NCBI GenBank assembly: GCA_002796835.1
Contig: LUGL01000024.1
Location: 17,141-81,140, forward strand
Source of the DNA: Elainella saxicola E1
Lineage (GTDB): Bacteria; Cyanobacteriota; Cyanobacteriia; Elainellales; Elainellaceae
DNA length: 64,000 nucleotides
Direction: 5' to 3'
The notes under the pieces are model-generated. The model was not told the origin of the DNA and searched no databases. It was given only the letters and a program-made list of their open reading frames with translations. The translations under genes and the position numbers were made by a program. This document shows, in pieces, positions 18,774-28,432 of the stretch; the stretch's first letter is position 1; the number at the start of each line of letters is the position of its first letter.

Positions 18774-20133
18774 GCTGCGCATAATTGATTTTCCCCTGGC
18801 TATTGCGGGGAATTTGACTGACTAAAATCCAATGTTTGGGATGTTTAAATTTACTCAAGCGAGGAGCGATCGCCGCTTTCAGGGCTGCAACCGTTACCTC
18901 TGGTGAATCAGGAACACAAACTGCTGTCACCGCTTCACCCCAAGTCTGATCGGGCATGCCAATTACACAAACATCTAGAACGAGTCCAGTGGTGCGTACT
19001 GCTGCCTCAACTTCAGCAGGAAAGACATTTTCGCCCCCCGTAATAATCTTCTGACTGCTGCGTCCTACAATATGTAGATAATTATCAGAGTCAATATATC
19101 CCAGATCATCAGTTAGGAATTCTGGGTCATTGATAGGATGGGGGAAATAACCCAGCATCAAGGATTTTGCCTGAATTGCGATCGTCCCTACTCGGTAAGA
19201 ATTTAAGGACGTTGGCTGGGATGATTTTGCAGATAAATCAGCGTCATTGAAGTGAACTTTAATCTTTGCGTGAGGCAAAACCTGACCACACCCGGTCTTC
19301 TCCAGCAGAAAGTCCTGCGGTTTTAAGGTGGCAATTTGAGCTGCTGTTTCAGTCATGCCATAGGTTGGTGCAAGGGGAAGCTGGTGCGATCGTGCTGTTT
19401 CTAATAACTGAGGCCAAGCTGGTGCACCTCCCAGAAAAATCATGTGAAAATGTTTTAGCCAATTGAGTCCCACTGGACTATCCATGAGGCGCTGTAACTG
19501 GGTTGGGACTAACGATAGAAAGAAATCAGCTGGATCAAAAGAATTCCAATAGTTATCAATTTGGTGATACGGGAAAATCGCTAATTTGCCACCACTTAAG
19601 AACGATCGCAATACTTGCATCAGACCACTCACATGATAGAGCGGCAGAATGCAACAAGAATTAATTGAATCGATTTCAAAGTAATTTTGAAAGCCCTGTA
19701 TTGATGCAGATAATGTCTTCAATGTGTGAATTGCAAAGCGAATTTTACCAGAGGAGCCTCCTGTTGGAATCAAAATCCAATCTGCAGCATCAATGCTTAA
19801 CAGTGGAGCCTGACAATCCGGAGGTGGTGCATTTCCCCAAATTAAATCAGGCGTGACTTGTTCAAAAACTTGCTGCCACTCCTTTGCAGACCAGGTTGGA
19901 TTACCGAGAAACAGGGGTGTAGATGTAGTTGTAGCTGCGATCCATCCAGCCATAAACGCAACTGGATCGGATTCTGCTAGAAGAATGGTGCATTGTGGTT
20001 TGATCGATCGCAGCTCTATCAGTTCTTGCCAACGCTGGGTTGCCAGTTCAATTAGAGTTTGGTCTTCGATGCCGATCAGCCAATTTTCGTGCGAGCGCGA
20101 TTTCAGCAACTCTAATAAAGTGGAATGGTCCAT
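18673..20133 (-). CDS. menE: o-succinylbenzoate-CoA ligase (AMP-binding)
   Basis: 486 aa; ILIPTGGSSGKIRFAIHT, LAPTYGMTETAAQIATL, IVGRSSQKIITGGENVFPAEVEA, GKINYAQLKQ. Confidence 0.88.
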   Translation of the reverse strand: MDHSTLLELLKSRSHENWLIGIEDQTLIELATQRWQELIELRSIKPQCTILLAESDPVAFMAGWIAATTTSTPLFLGNPTWSAKEWQQVFEQVTPDLIWGNAPPPDCQAPLLSIDAADWILIPTGGSSGKIRFAIHTLKTLSASIQGFQNYFEIDSINSCCILPLYHVSGLMQVLRSFLSGGKLAIFPYHQIDNYWNSFDPADFFLSLVPTQLQRLMDSPVGLNWLKHFHMIFLGGAPAWPQLLETARSHQLPLAPTYGMTETAAQIATLKPQDFLLEKTGCGQVLPHAKIKVHFNDADLSAKSSQPTSLNSYRVGTIAIQAKSLMLGYFPHPINDPEFLTDDLGYIDSDNYLHIVGRSSQKIITGGENVFPAEVEAAVRTTGLVLDVCVIGMPDQTWGEAVTAVCVPDSPEVTVAALKAAIAPRLSKFKHPKHWILVSQIPRNSQGKINYAQLKQFLELDRTQTPLLPQIAPLADAALETQLNSR

Positions 20134-20203
20134 TGCTCTACAAAACAGATCTCTGTCTTGTCCCTACATGCCACTCTTCATTTCATCACACTAGTGACGC
20201 GCT

Positions 20204-21337
20204 TTAACCAACCTGATTCTCAAACTCATGGCTCTCAAACTCATGGCTCTCAATCTCATGAATTCTTAAACTGCCCCGTTTCATCTGCTCTCGCTCGATC
20301 GCCTCAAACAAAGCCTGGAAATTTCGTTCTCCAAACCCTGTAGCCGTTCGAATTCGCTGGCCTGCCTCGTAAGTACGTCGTTCAATCAGTTCAAAAAAGA
20401 AGGTTGGCTGATCAAAAATGGGCTGGGTAAAGGCTTGCAGTAAGATCGCTTCAGGTCGCTCCAGCTGCCAATCCATCAAAATTTGTTGTTGGACGATCGC
20501 CTGATATTCAGCTATGTCAAGACTGAAACCTGTCCGTTGTTGCAGTTGCTCGTAATAAGTGTAGGGTACAGATAAAAAGTCAATTCCCTGCTGCCGGAGA
20601 TGCGCAATTTGGGACACAATATGATGCGTTCGCAGGGCAAGATGCTGGATGCCAGCCCCACGATTCCAATCCAAAAATTCCTGAATTTGGGAATCCGCAG
20701 AAGCCGGTTGATTGATTGGAAATTGCACTGACCCCGCTGGATGGCTCAGAACCTGACTGCATAACGCAGAATATTTAGTTTGAATCGCAAAATTCTGCTG
20801 TCGCTGCAAGCCAAACAGAGACTCGTACCAGGAAAGCGCGGGTTCCAAGTCGCCCTGCCTAACATTTAGCACAACGTGATCGATGCCAACCCAGTCAGAT
20901 TTGATCGCTGGCGTTGAGATTAAATGAAGTTTTCCAGCATCAGCCAAGCTATCTATTTCAATCAGCGTATGACGCAAATCTCCCCAGCCTTGAATCTGAG
21001 CGGTTCTTCGCCAACCTTCTGGACTCCAACGCTTCTGGATAGGTTGCAGGATAGATACCCCTAACCGAGTTGCCTGCTGCAAAATGTTTTCCAGATCCCT
21101 AACCTGAAATGCTAAATCGGCAATACCTGCCGGATGTCGCTGCAAATACTCCGCAACTGGCCCCTCAAGCGATCGGGGGGAGGAAAGCCAAAAGCGGATA
21201 GCTTGGCAACCAACCAATACCTGATGGGTCTGATGGGTAACCTGATTGGCTAGTACTTGAAAGCCGAATTTCTGGACAAACCAGTCTCGCCATTGCGTCG
21301 CACTTTCGACATAGAAGTGAACGTGGTCGATGTTCAT
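20204..21337 (-). CDS. hppD: 4-hydroxyphenylpyruvate dioxygenase family (VOC)
   Basis: 377 aa; two VOC halves (MNIDHVHFYVESATQWRDWFVQKFGF; VGIDHVVLNVRQGDLEPALSWYESLFG), TKPIFDQPTFFFELIERR-like signature (TQPIFDQPTFFFELIERR), GFGERNFQALFEAIEREQ. Confidence 0.92.
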   Translation of the reverse strand: MNIDHVHFYVESATQWRDWFVQKFGFQVLANQVTHQTHQVLVGCQAIRFWLSSPRSLEGPVAEYLQRHPAGIADLAFQVRDLENILQQATRLGVSILQPIQKRWSPEGWRRTAQIQGWGDLRHTLIEIDSLADAGKLHLISTPAIKSDWVGIDHVVLNVRQGDLEPALSWYESLFGLQRQQNFAIQTKYSALCSQVLSHPAGSVQFPINQPASADSQIQEFLDWNRGAGIQHLALRTHHIVSQIAHLRQQGIDFLSVPYTYYEQLQQRTGFSLDIAEYQAIVQQQILMDWQLERPEAILLQAFTQPIFDQPTFFFELIERRTYEAGQRIRTATGFGERNFQALFEAIEREQMKRGSLRIHEIESHEFESHEFENQVG

Positions 21338-21560
21338 TGCTTCTGGAGTCGATGAGATTTCACGATGCTGTTCTAAGTTTGTAAGTCTAACTTATTCTCT
21401 TGTGAGAGCAAGGATCTTAAACCCAACTTAAGACAGAAATCGGGGTTAAGTCAAAGCCGTTGAGTTCGATCGATTATCCTGCCACGTCAAGAATCAGGCA
21501 AGACAACTTCAACAATAGCAGAATCAATTGATAGCTTATACAGGCACCATTAAACCAGAA

Positions 21561-22352
21561 TCACCGCTGTACAGTTGCGAGAGGTTTATCAATGCGCTTG
21601 GGTTTATAGTGACCTACTGAATATCGATCAAGATGGCGGTAAATGGCGACACCTGCACTTACGCGACAGGTAAAGAACTCAACAATGGCTTTTCCATCAG
21701 GCAAAAGTTGCACCTTAGGAGCCAGAGTTTTGGGTTGCTCTGCTTGCCATTGCCACTTTACTTGAGATGGAATTGCATCAATCAGGCGGTGATGAGTCCA
21801 GTTGCGGTAATGGCCTGCCGCCCCAAACTCTCGCAATTCTCGGCAAAAGAGGGATGCGACCATAAATGACGCTGCTGAACGATCGCCATTGATTGCTTCC
21901 ATAAAATCGGATAAAGCCCCATTCGGTTGAGGAGGCTGTTTCAGTCCTTTGCTATGAGAAAGAGCCTCTTCTAATTGGGCGGTGGTTGCTCGATTGGCTG
22001 GAACTGCTAAAACGAGACCAGCTCCACTGGTTCCCTCCCGATAAAGATAGCTGACCAATCGCCAATGGGGATTCAAGTGCAGCCCTGGAAGCTTCAACAG
22101 TACAGCTCCTGGATTAACTGTACTGACGGTCCAGTAAGGTCTTGACTGTGGAACTGTAATTTCTTCTGGCGAGAGGCCTCCAAAAGCAAATATGCTGCTG
22201 AGGTCGTCCAGAGAAGTCGGCTCTGGAACATCATCCACCTCCTCTAGCTCCGCCCAGGTTTGTGTTTGTTTATCAGCATCAACCTTGATTGAGTTTTGAA
22301 TAAACTGTCTGACCTGCCGAATTACTGCTAATGAAAACCGTTGAATTGCCAT
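21561..22352 (-). CDS. Conserved hypothetical protein
   Basis: 263 aa long ORF with balanced composition; family not recognised. Confidence 0.65.
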   Translation of the reverse strand: MAIQRFSLAVIRQVRQFIQNSIKVDADKQTQTWAELEEVDDVPEPTSLDDLSSIFAFGGLSPEEITVPQSRPYWTVSTVNPGAVLLKLPGLHLNPHWRLVSYLYREGTSGAGLVLAVPANRATTAQLEEALSHSKGLKQPPQPNGALSDFMEAINGDRSAASFMVASLFCRELREFGAAGHYRNWTHHRLIDAIPSQVKWQWQAEQPKTLAPKVQLLPDGKAIVEFFTCRVSAGVAIYRHLDRYSVGHYKPKRIDKPLATVQR

Positions 22353-22616
22353 GTATAGCGTAGGATGGTTGGGGCTAATGGATACAAACGCAACTCATTC
22401 GATTTGCAACTCTCAATCGTATCAAGATTCAGAGTGCCCCATTCTTGCCACCAGTCATCAAACCCATTCAGACTGGAACGGATCATTCACCAGGGTCTAT
22501 CTATCTGGCGTAGGACTCTGTGCGGCAGTTTAGTAAAACTGCTTTTGCCAGTGCCATGCTTCTCACCAGTGTGCTACTACTTTTTGAACTCAGCTCTCAA
22601 ATTAACAACTGAGCCC

Positions 22617-23423
22617 TCAGATTAATAAGCTATCGCATTTCACAGGGGTGGGAGTTTTCTGCTCTACCTCTGTAAAGGGTTCATCATAAAGATCAAGCAG
22701 TTGCAGCAGTACATACCAGAAGAAGCTAGGACCTTCTACCAAATAGCGTCTCCAGAGACGGCGGGGTTCAGAAAGCAGGCGATATAGCCACTCCAGCCCT
22801 ACTTCGCTGACCCATTGAGGCGATCGGCCCACGTTCCCGGCCTCAAAATCGATCGTGGCACCAATTCCCATAAAGATTTTGATTTTTTTGAATTGGTCGC
22901 GATATCGGTAAATAAACTTCTCCTGCTTTGGTGAACCAACACCGATCGCTAGCACCGTTGCATCAGATTGATTAATCATCTCAATGATGGCGGCACATTC
23001 TGCCTCGTTCTTCTCGAAGCCATAGGAAGGAGAATGCGTACCGACAATGATTTGACGCCCGACTTTCGCGTTGATTCGCCGTTGAGCTTCTGCTGCAACT
23101 CCTTCCCCAGCCCCTAATAGAAAAATTTTGGTATCTCTATTATTCCGGTGATACCAATAGAAAGCTGGAAAGAGGTCCGAGCCCGATATTTTTTCGCAAA
23201 TTGGAGATCTAAGTAATCGAGACACGTAATAGAGAATCTTACTATCGCAGGTTTTAAAGTCAGCGTTTTGATAAGCTTCAAAAAACTCGCGATCCTTCTG
23301 GAGCCGTACTAAGTGATCAACATTAGGAGTGAAAACAACACCTTGATCTAGTTCGCTCAGCAGCTCTGACATTTTGACATTGTGGATCTCGATGTTCAGT
23401 AGCTTGACGCTATCCATCTCCAA
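22617..23423 (-). CDS. WecG/TagA/CpsF family glycosyltransferase
   Basis: 268 aa; TPNVDHLVRLQKDREFFEAYQNADFKTCDSKIL, SGSDLFPAFYW, GVGSPKQEKFIYRYRDQF, MGIGATIDFEAGNVGRSPQWVSEVGLEWLYRLLSEPRRLWRRYL. Confidence 0.95.
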   Translation of the reverse strand: MEMDSVKLLNIEIHNVKMSELLSELDQGVVFTPNVDHLVRLQKDREFFEAYQNADFKTCDSKILYYVSRLLRSPICEKISGSDLFPAFYWYHRNNRDTKIFLLGAGEGVAAEAQRRINAKVGRQIIVGTHSPSYGFEKNEAECAAIIEMINQSDATVLAIGVGSPKQEKFIYRYRDQFKKIKIFMGIGATIDFEAGNVGRSPQWVSEVGLEWLYRLLSEPRRLWRRYLVEGPSFFWYVLLQLLDLYDEPFTEVEQKTPTPVKCDSLLI

Positions 23424-23642
23424 AACTCCTTCCCAGACATTACGGACAAATTCGATTTCCTTGTTGAACTAGATCAAGCGATTCAAATTGAGCAATTGAC
23501 CAAATCTTCGCCACTTTTGATGGATAATCGACCAGATTCACTTAAGCCTCCTCTTGGTATGGAACCTACTCTCTAAGAGGAATTAGCCTGAAAGACGACG
23601 GCATCCATCCAAAGTTGCTAGATTGCGTCTCGTTCTCAATAG

Positions 23643-23677
23643 ACTGGCATTTTGAGGGCCAAAAAGCCAGTTTTTTT
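23643..23677 (+). terminator. Strong Rho-independent terminator on + strand
   Basis: ACTGGC-a-TTTTG-AGGGC-CAAAA-a-GCCAGT followed by TTTTTT; the reverse orientation has no T tract. Confidence 0.8.
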
Positions 23678-23899
23678 ATTCAGGTTCACTGAAACATTAC
23701 TAAGTTCAGTGATGTAACGGTTGCTACTGGAATTGCTGATCAGCGTTCTCGAAGCCTATTACTCAATTGCTCTCAATCTCAACCAAAGTCGCTTTAAAGG
23801 TTGCTTCACAGGAAATTCACACTGCTTGATCTGAATTAGGATCCACCTAGACAAAAGGTGATGGCCGAAATCAGCTTCGAAAAAGGGATTTCAAGATAT

Positions 23900-24105
23900 G
23901 TTAATATGGTGATAGCTCAGTGAATAGGCTGGTGTCCAGTGCCAAATAACTGATGCCAAACAACTGAGGCCCGTGGTAGTTTTTTGGGCCGTAAGCCCTG
24001 ATGAGGCGTATGGTCTGTTTTAGCACCCTTTTGAGGCGGGAAAGCAGCTTGAACTTTCATAGCAAACGATCCCTTGTCCCTTTGAAAGCTGCGAGGTTCT
24101 TTTAA
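23900..24105 (+). ncRNA. Candidate structured RNA / 5' leader upstream of anti-sigma factor gene
   Basis: Nested inverted repeats CTCAGT/ACTGAG (23916-23921/23963-23968), GGCCC/GGGCC (23968-23972/23986-23990), GCAGCTT/AAGCTGC (24044-24050/24086-24092); ends at a GAGG RBS-like site before GTG at 24106. Confidence 0.35.
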
Positions 24106-24558
24106 GTGATTGCTATCTCACTGCGCCCAACCAGTCGAAAGTGGGGTACGGTTAGTTTCGCATCTACGCTGCATCTATGCCCGGTTTTGGATTTACTGAT
24201 TGCAGATGTTCCTCCTAAATGGCAGCCTGATGTGCGCTTAGGACTGCAGGAAGCACTCGTCAACGCTGCAAAACACGGGAATAATCTAGACCCTAGCAAA
24301 ACGATTTTGGTAGAGTTTTTTGTTTTAGAAGACCAGCATTGGTGGGTCATCTCTGATCAGGGGGAGGGATTTGTTCCCAAAACCAGCTCTAGCGAGCTCA
24401 ACGATGATGAAAGCAGTCTTGATGACTTGGATGAATGCGGGCGAGGTCTGTACATTCTGCATCAAATCTTTGATCAGGTGCATTGGAATTCTGAAGGAAC
24501 TGAGTTAAGGCTTTGCAAGCAGGTTAAACATCGTGTGCGTCAACCGATTGTTCGATAG
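24106..24558 (+). CDS. Anti-sigma regulatory factor (Ser/Thr kinase, HATPase_c, RsbW-like)
   Basis: 150 aa; RLGLQEALVNAAKHGNNLDP (N box), VISDQGEGFVP (G1), GRGLYILHQIFDQVHW; GTG start. Confidence 0.92.
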   Translation: MIAISLRPTSRKWGTVSFASTLHLCPVLDLLIADVPPKWQPDVRLGLQEALVNAAKHGNNLDPSKTILVEFFVLEDQHWWVISDQGEGFVPKTSSSELNDDESSLDDLDECGRGLYILHQIFDQVHWNSEGTELRLCKQVKHRVRQPIVR

Positions 24559-24576
24559 GCACCGAGTTTGGCTAGC

Positions 24577-26064
24577 TTACTCTTGACCAGCTGAGCGATC
24601 GTACCCAGCCTGTAAGCTGACTCGATGTACTTCACGCCACGGCAGGTCTAGCTTTTGGGCTAGCTGAGCACAGTCCTCATATTCAGGTTGGACATTGACC
24701 ACTTTTCCTTGGTGGCGAGCCACCTTAACTCGTATTGAACCATAGGGAGTGATAACAGATTCGATCGATCGATCCAGAATGCTGCGCTGTTGCTCAGAGC
24801 GACGGATCCCCAAAGTAGTTGTCTCCTGGAACAAAATGGTTTCGCAGCTCTGCACTTGTTCTGGGCGGCAAATCACCCTCAACAATATCCCTGGCCGCGA
24901 CTTCTTCATGCCAATCGCCTGGGTAAAGACATCCAAGGCTCCCGCAGCAAGCAATTCGTTCATGACATAGCCGATCGCCTGAGGATTCAAATCATCAATT
25001 TGCGTTTCTAGAACTGTCACTGTCTCTTGGGTGTAGGAATTTGAGGGAGAGGCGACTGGTGCCACAGGAGATAGATGGGCTGCTGCTGAATGGGTCTGCA
25101 ACTGCCCTTGCGACTGAGTTTGTTTCCATTCACGATTTACGCCTTCTGTTGTGCCAAGCCACAATCTCAGAATGTTAGGCAGGGATAAGTCCTGTGAACC
25201 AGCTCCTAACCCCACTTTTTGCAGACGCATCGGTGGAGGGGGGCCAAATTGACTCGCCAAAGTGGTGACGATTGCTGCTCCTGTCGGTGTTACTAGCTCT
25301 TTGTCAATGCCATTACTATAAAGCGGGATTTGGCCCATTTCAAAGAGTTTGAGCACTGCTGGTGGCGGAACAGGCAAGCGACCATGGGCAGCCCAGACCG
25401 TTCCTCCCCCAACGGGCATTGCTGAACAATACAGGCTATCAATACCTAAGTAATCTAAGCCCAGGCAGGTTCCGACAATATCTACGATCGCATCTGTAGC
25501 CCCTACTTCATGGAAATGGACTTGCTCTGGTGAGATGCCATGCACGGCACCCTCTGCCTTGGCTAGCTGACGAAAAATTGCCAAACTCCAGGCAGTCACG
25601 CGATCGGGTAACTGGGCTGAAAGAATCAACTGTTCAATTTCTGGCAAATGGCGGGTGCTGTGATGATGGGCCTGGTCATGCTGGTTGTGGTGATGGTCAT
25701 GCTGAGGGGATGGGTGATGATGGTTGCCATGGGCATGATCCGCATGAGTATGGTTGGTATCGGGATGAGCTACCGAGGCAGAAGCCGCAGCATCAGTGGA
25801 CTGAACCGCAACTGAGTGGCTCCTATTGGCGCTTTGAATAGTAACTTGTTCTTGCAGTTCAACCTCAACCTTGGTCGCAGCTTGACCATTACGGTGTACC
25901 TGGGTGGCTCGAAGCTGGTATTCTTCCGCAATACCGAGACGTGCCAGTTGTTGACTCAAGTATTCTAGAGGAACCCCAGCATCAACCAATGCACCAAGGC
26001 ACATGTCGCCCGAAATTCCAGTGGGGCAATCTAGATAAGCAATTTGGGTTATCATTTCAGGCAT
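24577..26064 (-). CDS. larC: Nickel pincer cofactor biosynthesis protein LarC (DUF111)
   Basis: 495 aa; [103 protein letters not shown]; His-rich insertion. Confidence 0.95.
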   Translation of the reverse strand: MPEMITQIAYLDCPTGISGDMCLGALVDAGVPLEYLSQQLARLGIAEEYQLRATQVHRNGQAATKVEVELQEQVTIQSANRSHSVAVQSTDAAASASVAHPDTNHTHADHAHGNHHHPSPQHDHHHNQHDQAHHHSTRHLPEIEQLILSAQLPDRVTAWSLAIFRQLAKAEGAVHGISPEQVHFHEVGATDAIVDIVGTCLGLDYLGIDSLYCSAMPVGGGTVWAAHGRLPVPPPAVLKLFEMGQIPLYSNGIDKELVTPTGAAIVTTLASQFGPPPPMRLQKVGLGAGSQDLSLPNILRLWLGTTEGVNREWKQTQSQGQLQTHSAAAHLSPVAPVASPSNSYTQETVTVLETQIDDLNPQAIGYVMNELLAAGALDVFTQAIGMKKSRPGILLRVICRPEQVQSCETILFQETTTLGIRRSEQQRSILDRSIESVITPYGSIRVKVARHQGKVVNVQPEYEDCAQLAQKLDLPWREVHRVSLQAGYDRSAGQE

Positions 26065-26099
26065 TTTTCGTGGCAGGGTGAGATTTATCGAGGCTCGCT

Positions 26100-26750
26100 A
26101 TGGCAACCGTTTACCAACTCCATCCAGACAATCCCCAAGTCTATCAAGTCACTAAAATTCGTGAGGCTTTGCAAGCTGGAGCAGTCATTCTCTATCCCAC
26201 AGATACGGTCTATGCGATCGGTTGCGATCTCAATGCTAAATCGGCTGTGACTCGTGTGCGGCAAATCAAGCAACTCGCGAACGATAAACCCCTCACTTTT
26301 TTATGTCCTTCTCTGTCTAACATCGCTGTCTATGCCCAGGTCAGCGATCCAGCCTATCGCCTGATCCGACATTTAATTCCAGGCCCCTACACTTTTTTGT
26401 TGCCCGCGACTAAGCTTGTACCCCGGTTAGTCATGAATCCCAAGCGCAAAACGACCGGGATTCGAGTTCCCAACCACGCGATTTGTCAAGCTTTACTTCA
26501 ATCATTAGGCAATCCGATCATTTCTACCTCAGCTCCCAGCGTGATTCCAGAGGCAGAACAACCGCGATCGCCCGCTGAATTATTCGATCGCCTTGACAAG
26601 CTTGTGGATGTCATCATTGACAATGAATCTTCTAGCTTGAGCTCCCGCGTTTCTACAATTCTGGACCTAACAGATTATGAACCTGTGGTTATTCGTAAAG
26701 GTCTGGGTTGGGAAGCGGTCGCCGATCTGGAGTTAGCAGAAGTGGATTAG
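26100..26750 (+). CDS. L-threonylcarbamoyladenylate synthase (Sua5/YciO/YrdC family)
   Basis: 216 aa; GAVILYPTDTVYAIGCDLNAKSAVTRVRQIKQLANDKPLTFLC, GPYTFLLPATKLVPR, GIRVPNHAICQALLQSLGNPIISTSA. Confidence 0.94.
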   Translation: MATVYQLHPDNPQVYQVTKIREALQAGAVILYPTDTVYAIGCDLNAKSAVTRVRQIKQLANDKPLTFLCPSLSNIAVYAQVSDPAYRLIRHLIPGPYTFLLPATKLVPRLVMNPKRKTTGIRVPNHAICQALLQSLGNPIISTSAPSVIPEAEQPRSPAELFDRLDKLVDVIIDNESSSLSSRVSTILDLTDYEPVVIRKGLGWEAVADLELAEVD

Positions 26751-27136
26751 TGGTCCTATGCAACGCTAACCAGTTTGTTGACTGTCCTAATTTAAGAGTT
26801 CTATTCCTTAGAGGGCAGCTCAATCCGATTCAGCAAGGTTGATGGGGGAAAAGCTGAGCCAATCAGGCTTGACCGTTTCTGATTCGGGAACAAAGGTCGT
26901 GACCAATTACGGCACAATGGAAGATCAGGAAACCAGTTAAAAAAGTGACATCCTTTTACCCAGGAAATTCGCAGTCCTCACAAATCGTGCTGTAGACAAA
27001 GTTAGCGAGGCAGAAACAACTCCATCGGTTTTGGATTCATAACCCCTATGAATATCAACCATCCAAAGCCTTTGATGTCACATTCGTCTGCTTGCTGATC
27101 AATCTGCTTGCTACCGTGCATCACCGGAAATTAGCC

Positions 27137-28432
27137 ATGAATGTCGATCCTGTAAATTCTTCTAGTTCCCTGAACGCTAACGACCGTAACTTAAACATTA
27201 CTTCAGCCGGGGTGCCTTCTGTCCAACCTTCGAATCTTGATTCTGCGACCTCTGGGCAAGATGCAGATGCTTTACTTCAAACCGATCCACTTCTGCCGGT
27301 TCTGGTCCAGCAACTTTTAACCGAATTTCAGACCGAGTTGCCGCCTCGATCGCCTCAAGTAGAAGCCGTTGTCACCCGCATTGCGGTTGAGGTGATTCGA
27401 ATTTGTAGCAAGAGCGATCGGATTCAAACCTCAGGAGATATCCAGGTTTGGCAAATGACGCTAGCTCGTCACCGTATCCAAAAATGCCTCAACTATTACC
27501 GGAGCGGTTCACGGCAGGGCCGGGTTGAACTCCATAGTCATCTCAGCACCATGGTGTATCGTCACATTGCCTCTGGCCAAACCCAGCTTGGATTTGCTGC
27601 CCGTTACAGTGCAATTGAGGACTTTTTGCAAGGCTTTTATATCGAAGTTCTCAAGGCATTTCGGCGGGAAAATCGGTTGGCAGAGCATTACAGCCCCAAA
27701 ACTCGTCTAGAGCTAGCCGAATATATGGCGTTTACTGAGCAGTATGCCAAGCGTCGGATTGCGCTACCCGGTCAACGGAATCAACAGTTGATTGTGCTGC
27801 GGGCGCAGGGATATGCCCAGCGTCAACCCCCGGAAGCAGTTCTCGATCTGGAGCTAGCAACTGAGTCAGCCAAGGGTGAAGATGCAGAAATGTTGAGTCG
27901 ATCACCCGTGATGCAGCAAGTGCGGGAACAAATGGTGTCTGAAGCGATCGATCCAGCAGATGCCGTGATCCGCGATCGGGTGATTACAGAGTTAATCGAA
28001 TATTTGGAAGAACAGGGGCAATCGGATTGTGTGGACTATCTGGTGCTGAAACTGAAGGATTTATCTGCGCCAGAAATTGATGATTTATTAGGACTTTCCC
28101 CTCGCCAACGCGACTATCTCCAGCAGCGCTTTAAATATCACGTTGAAAAGTTCTCTCGATCGCACCGTTGGCAACTCGTCCATCAATGGCTGGGAGCTGA
28201 TCTGGACCAAAATTTGGGGATGCCCCAACAGCAGTGGGAAAATTTTTTGCACCAGCTCTCGCCTGAGCAGAGTCAATTACTGCAATTGAAAAGCAAACAG
28301 GTCGAGGATCAAGAGATTGCCAAAATCCTGAAATGCACTCCGAAGCAAGTCCAGAAACGCTGGGTGCGGCTGCTTGAGTTGGCTTGGCAGGTGCGTAATA
28401 GTGGCTCGGCTTTGCCCTCTCTCGATGCTTAG
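27137..28432 (+). CDS. HetZ-like (HetZ-related) protein
   Basis: RICSKSDRIQTSGDIQVWQMTLARHRIQKCLNYYRSGSRQGRVELHSHLS, EDFLQGFYIEVLKAFRRENRLAEHYSPKTRLELAEYMAFTEQYAKRRIALPG, LGLSPRQRDYLQQRFKYHVEKF recall the HetZ family. ORF track starts at 27092; in-frame ATG at 27137. Confidence 0.82.
   Translation: MNVDPVNSSSSLNANDRNLNITSAGVPSVQPSNLDSATSGQDADALLQTDPLLPVLVQQLLTEFQTELPPRSPQVEAVVTRIAVEVIRICSKSDRIQTSGDIQVWQMTLARHRIQKCLNYYRSGSRQGRVELHSHLSTMVYRHIASGQTQLGFAARYSAIEDFLQGFYIEVLKAFRRENRLAEHYSPKTRLELAEYMAFTEQYAKRRIALPGQRNQQLIVLRAQGYAQRQPPEAVLDLELATESAKGEDAEMLSRSPVMQQVREQMVSEAIDPADAVIRDRVITELIEYLEEQGQSDCVDYLVLKLKDLSAPEIDDLLGLSPRQRDYLQQRFKYHVEKFSRSHRWQLVHQWLGADLDQNLGMPQQQWENFLHQLSPEQSQLLQLKSKQVEDQEIAKILKCTPKQVQKRWVRLLELAWQVRNSGSALPSLDA

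Noticed and set aside
23998-24043. CTGATGA...GAAA resembling a hammerhead ribozyme core upstream of the anti-sigma factor
   Set aside because: The segment after CTGATGA (GGCG) does not pair with the segment before GAAA (GGCGG), so stem II cannot form; no matching cleavage-site stem found.
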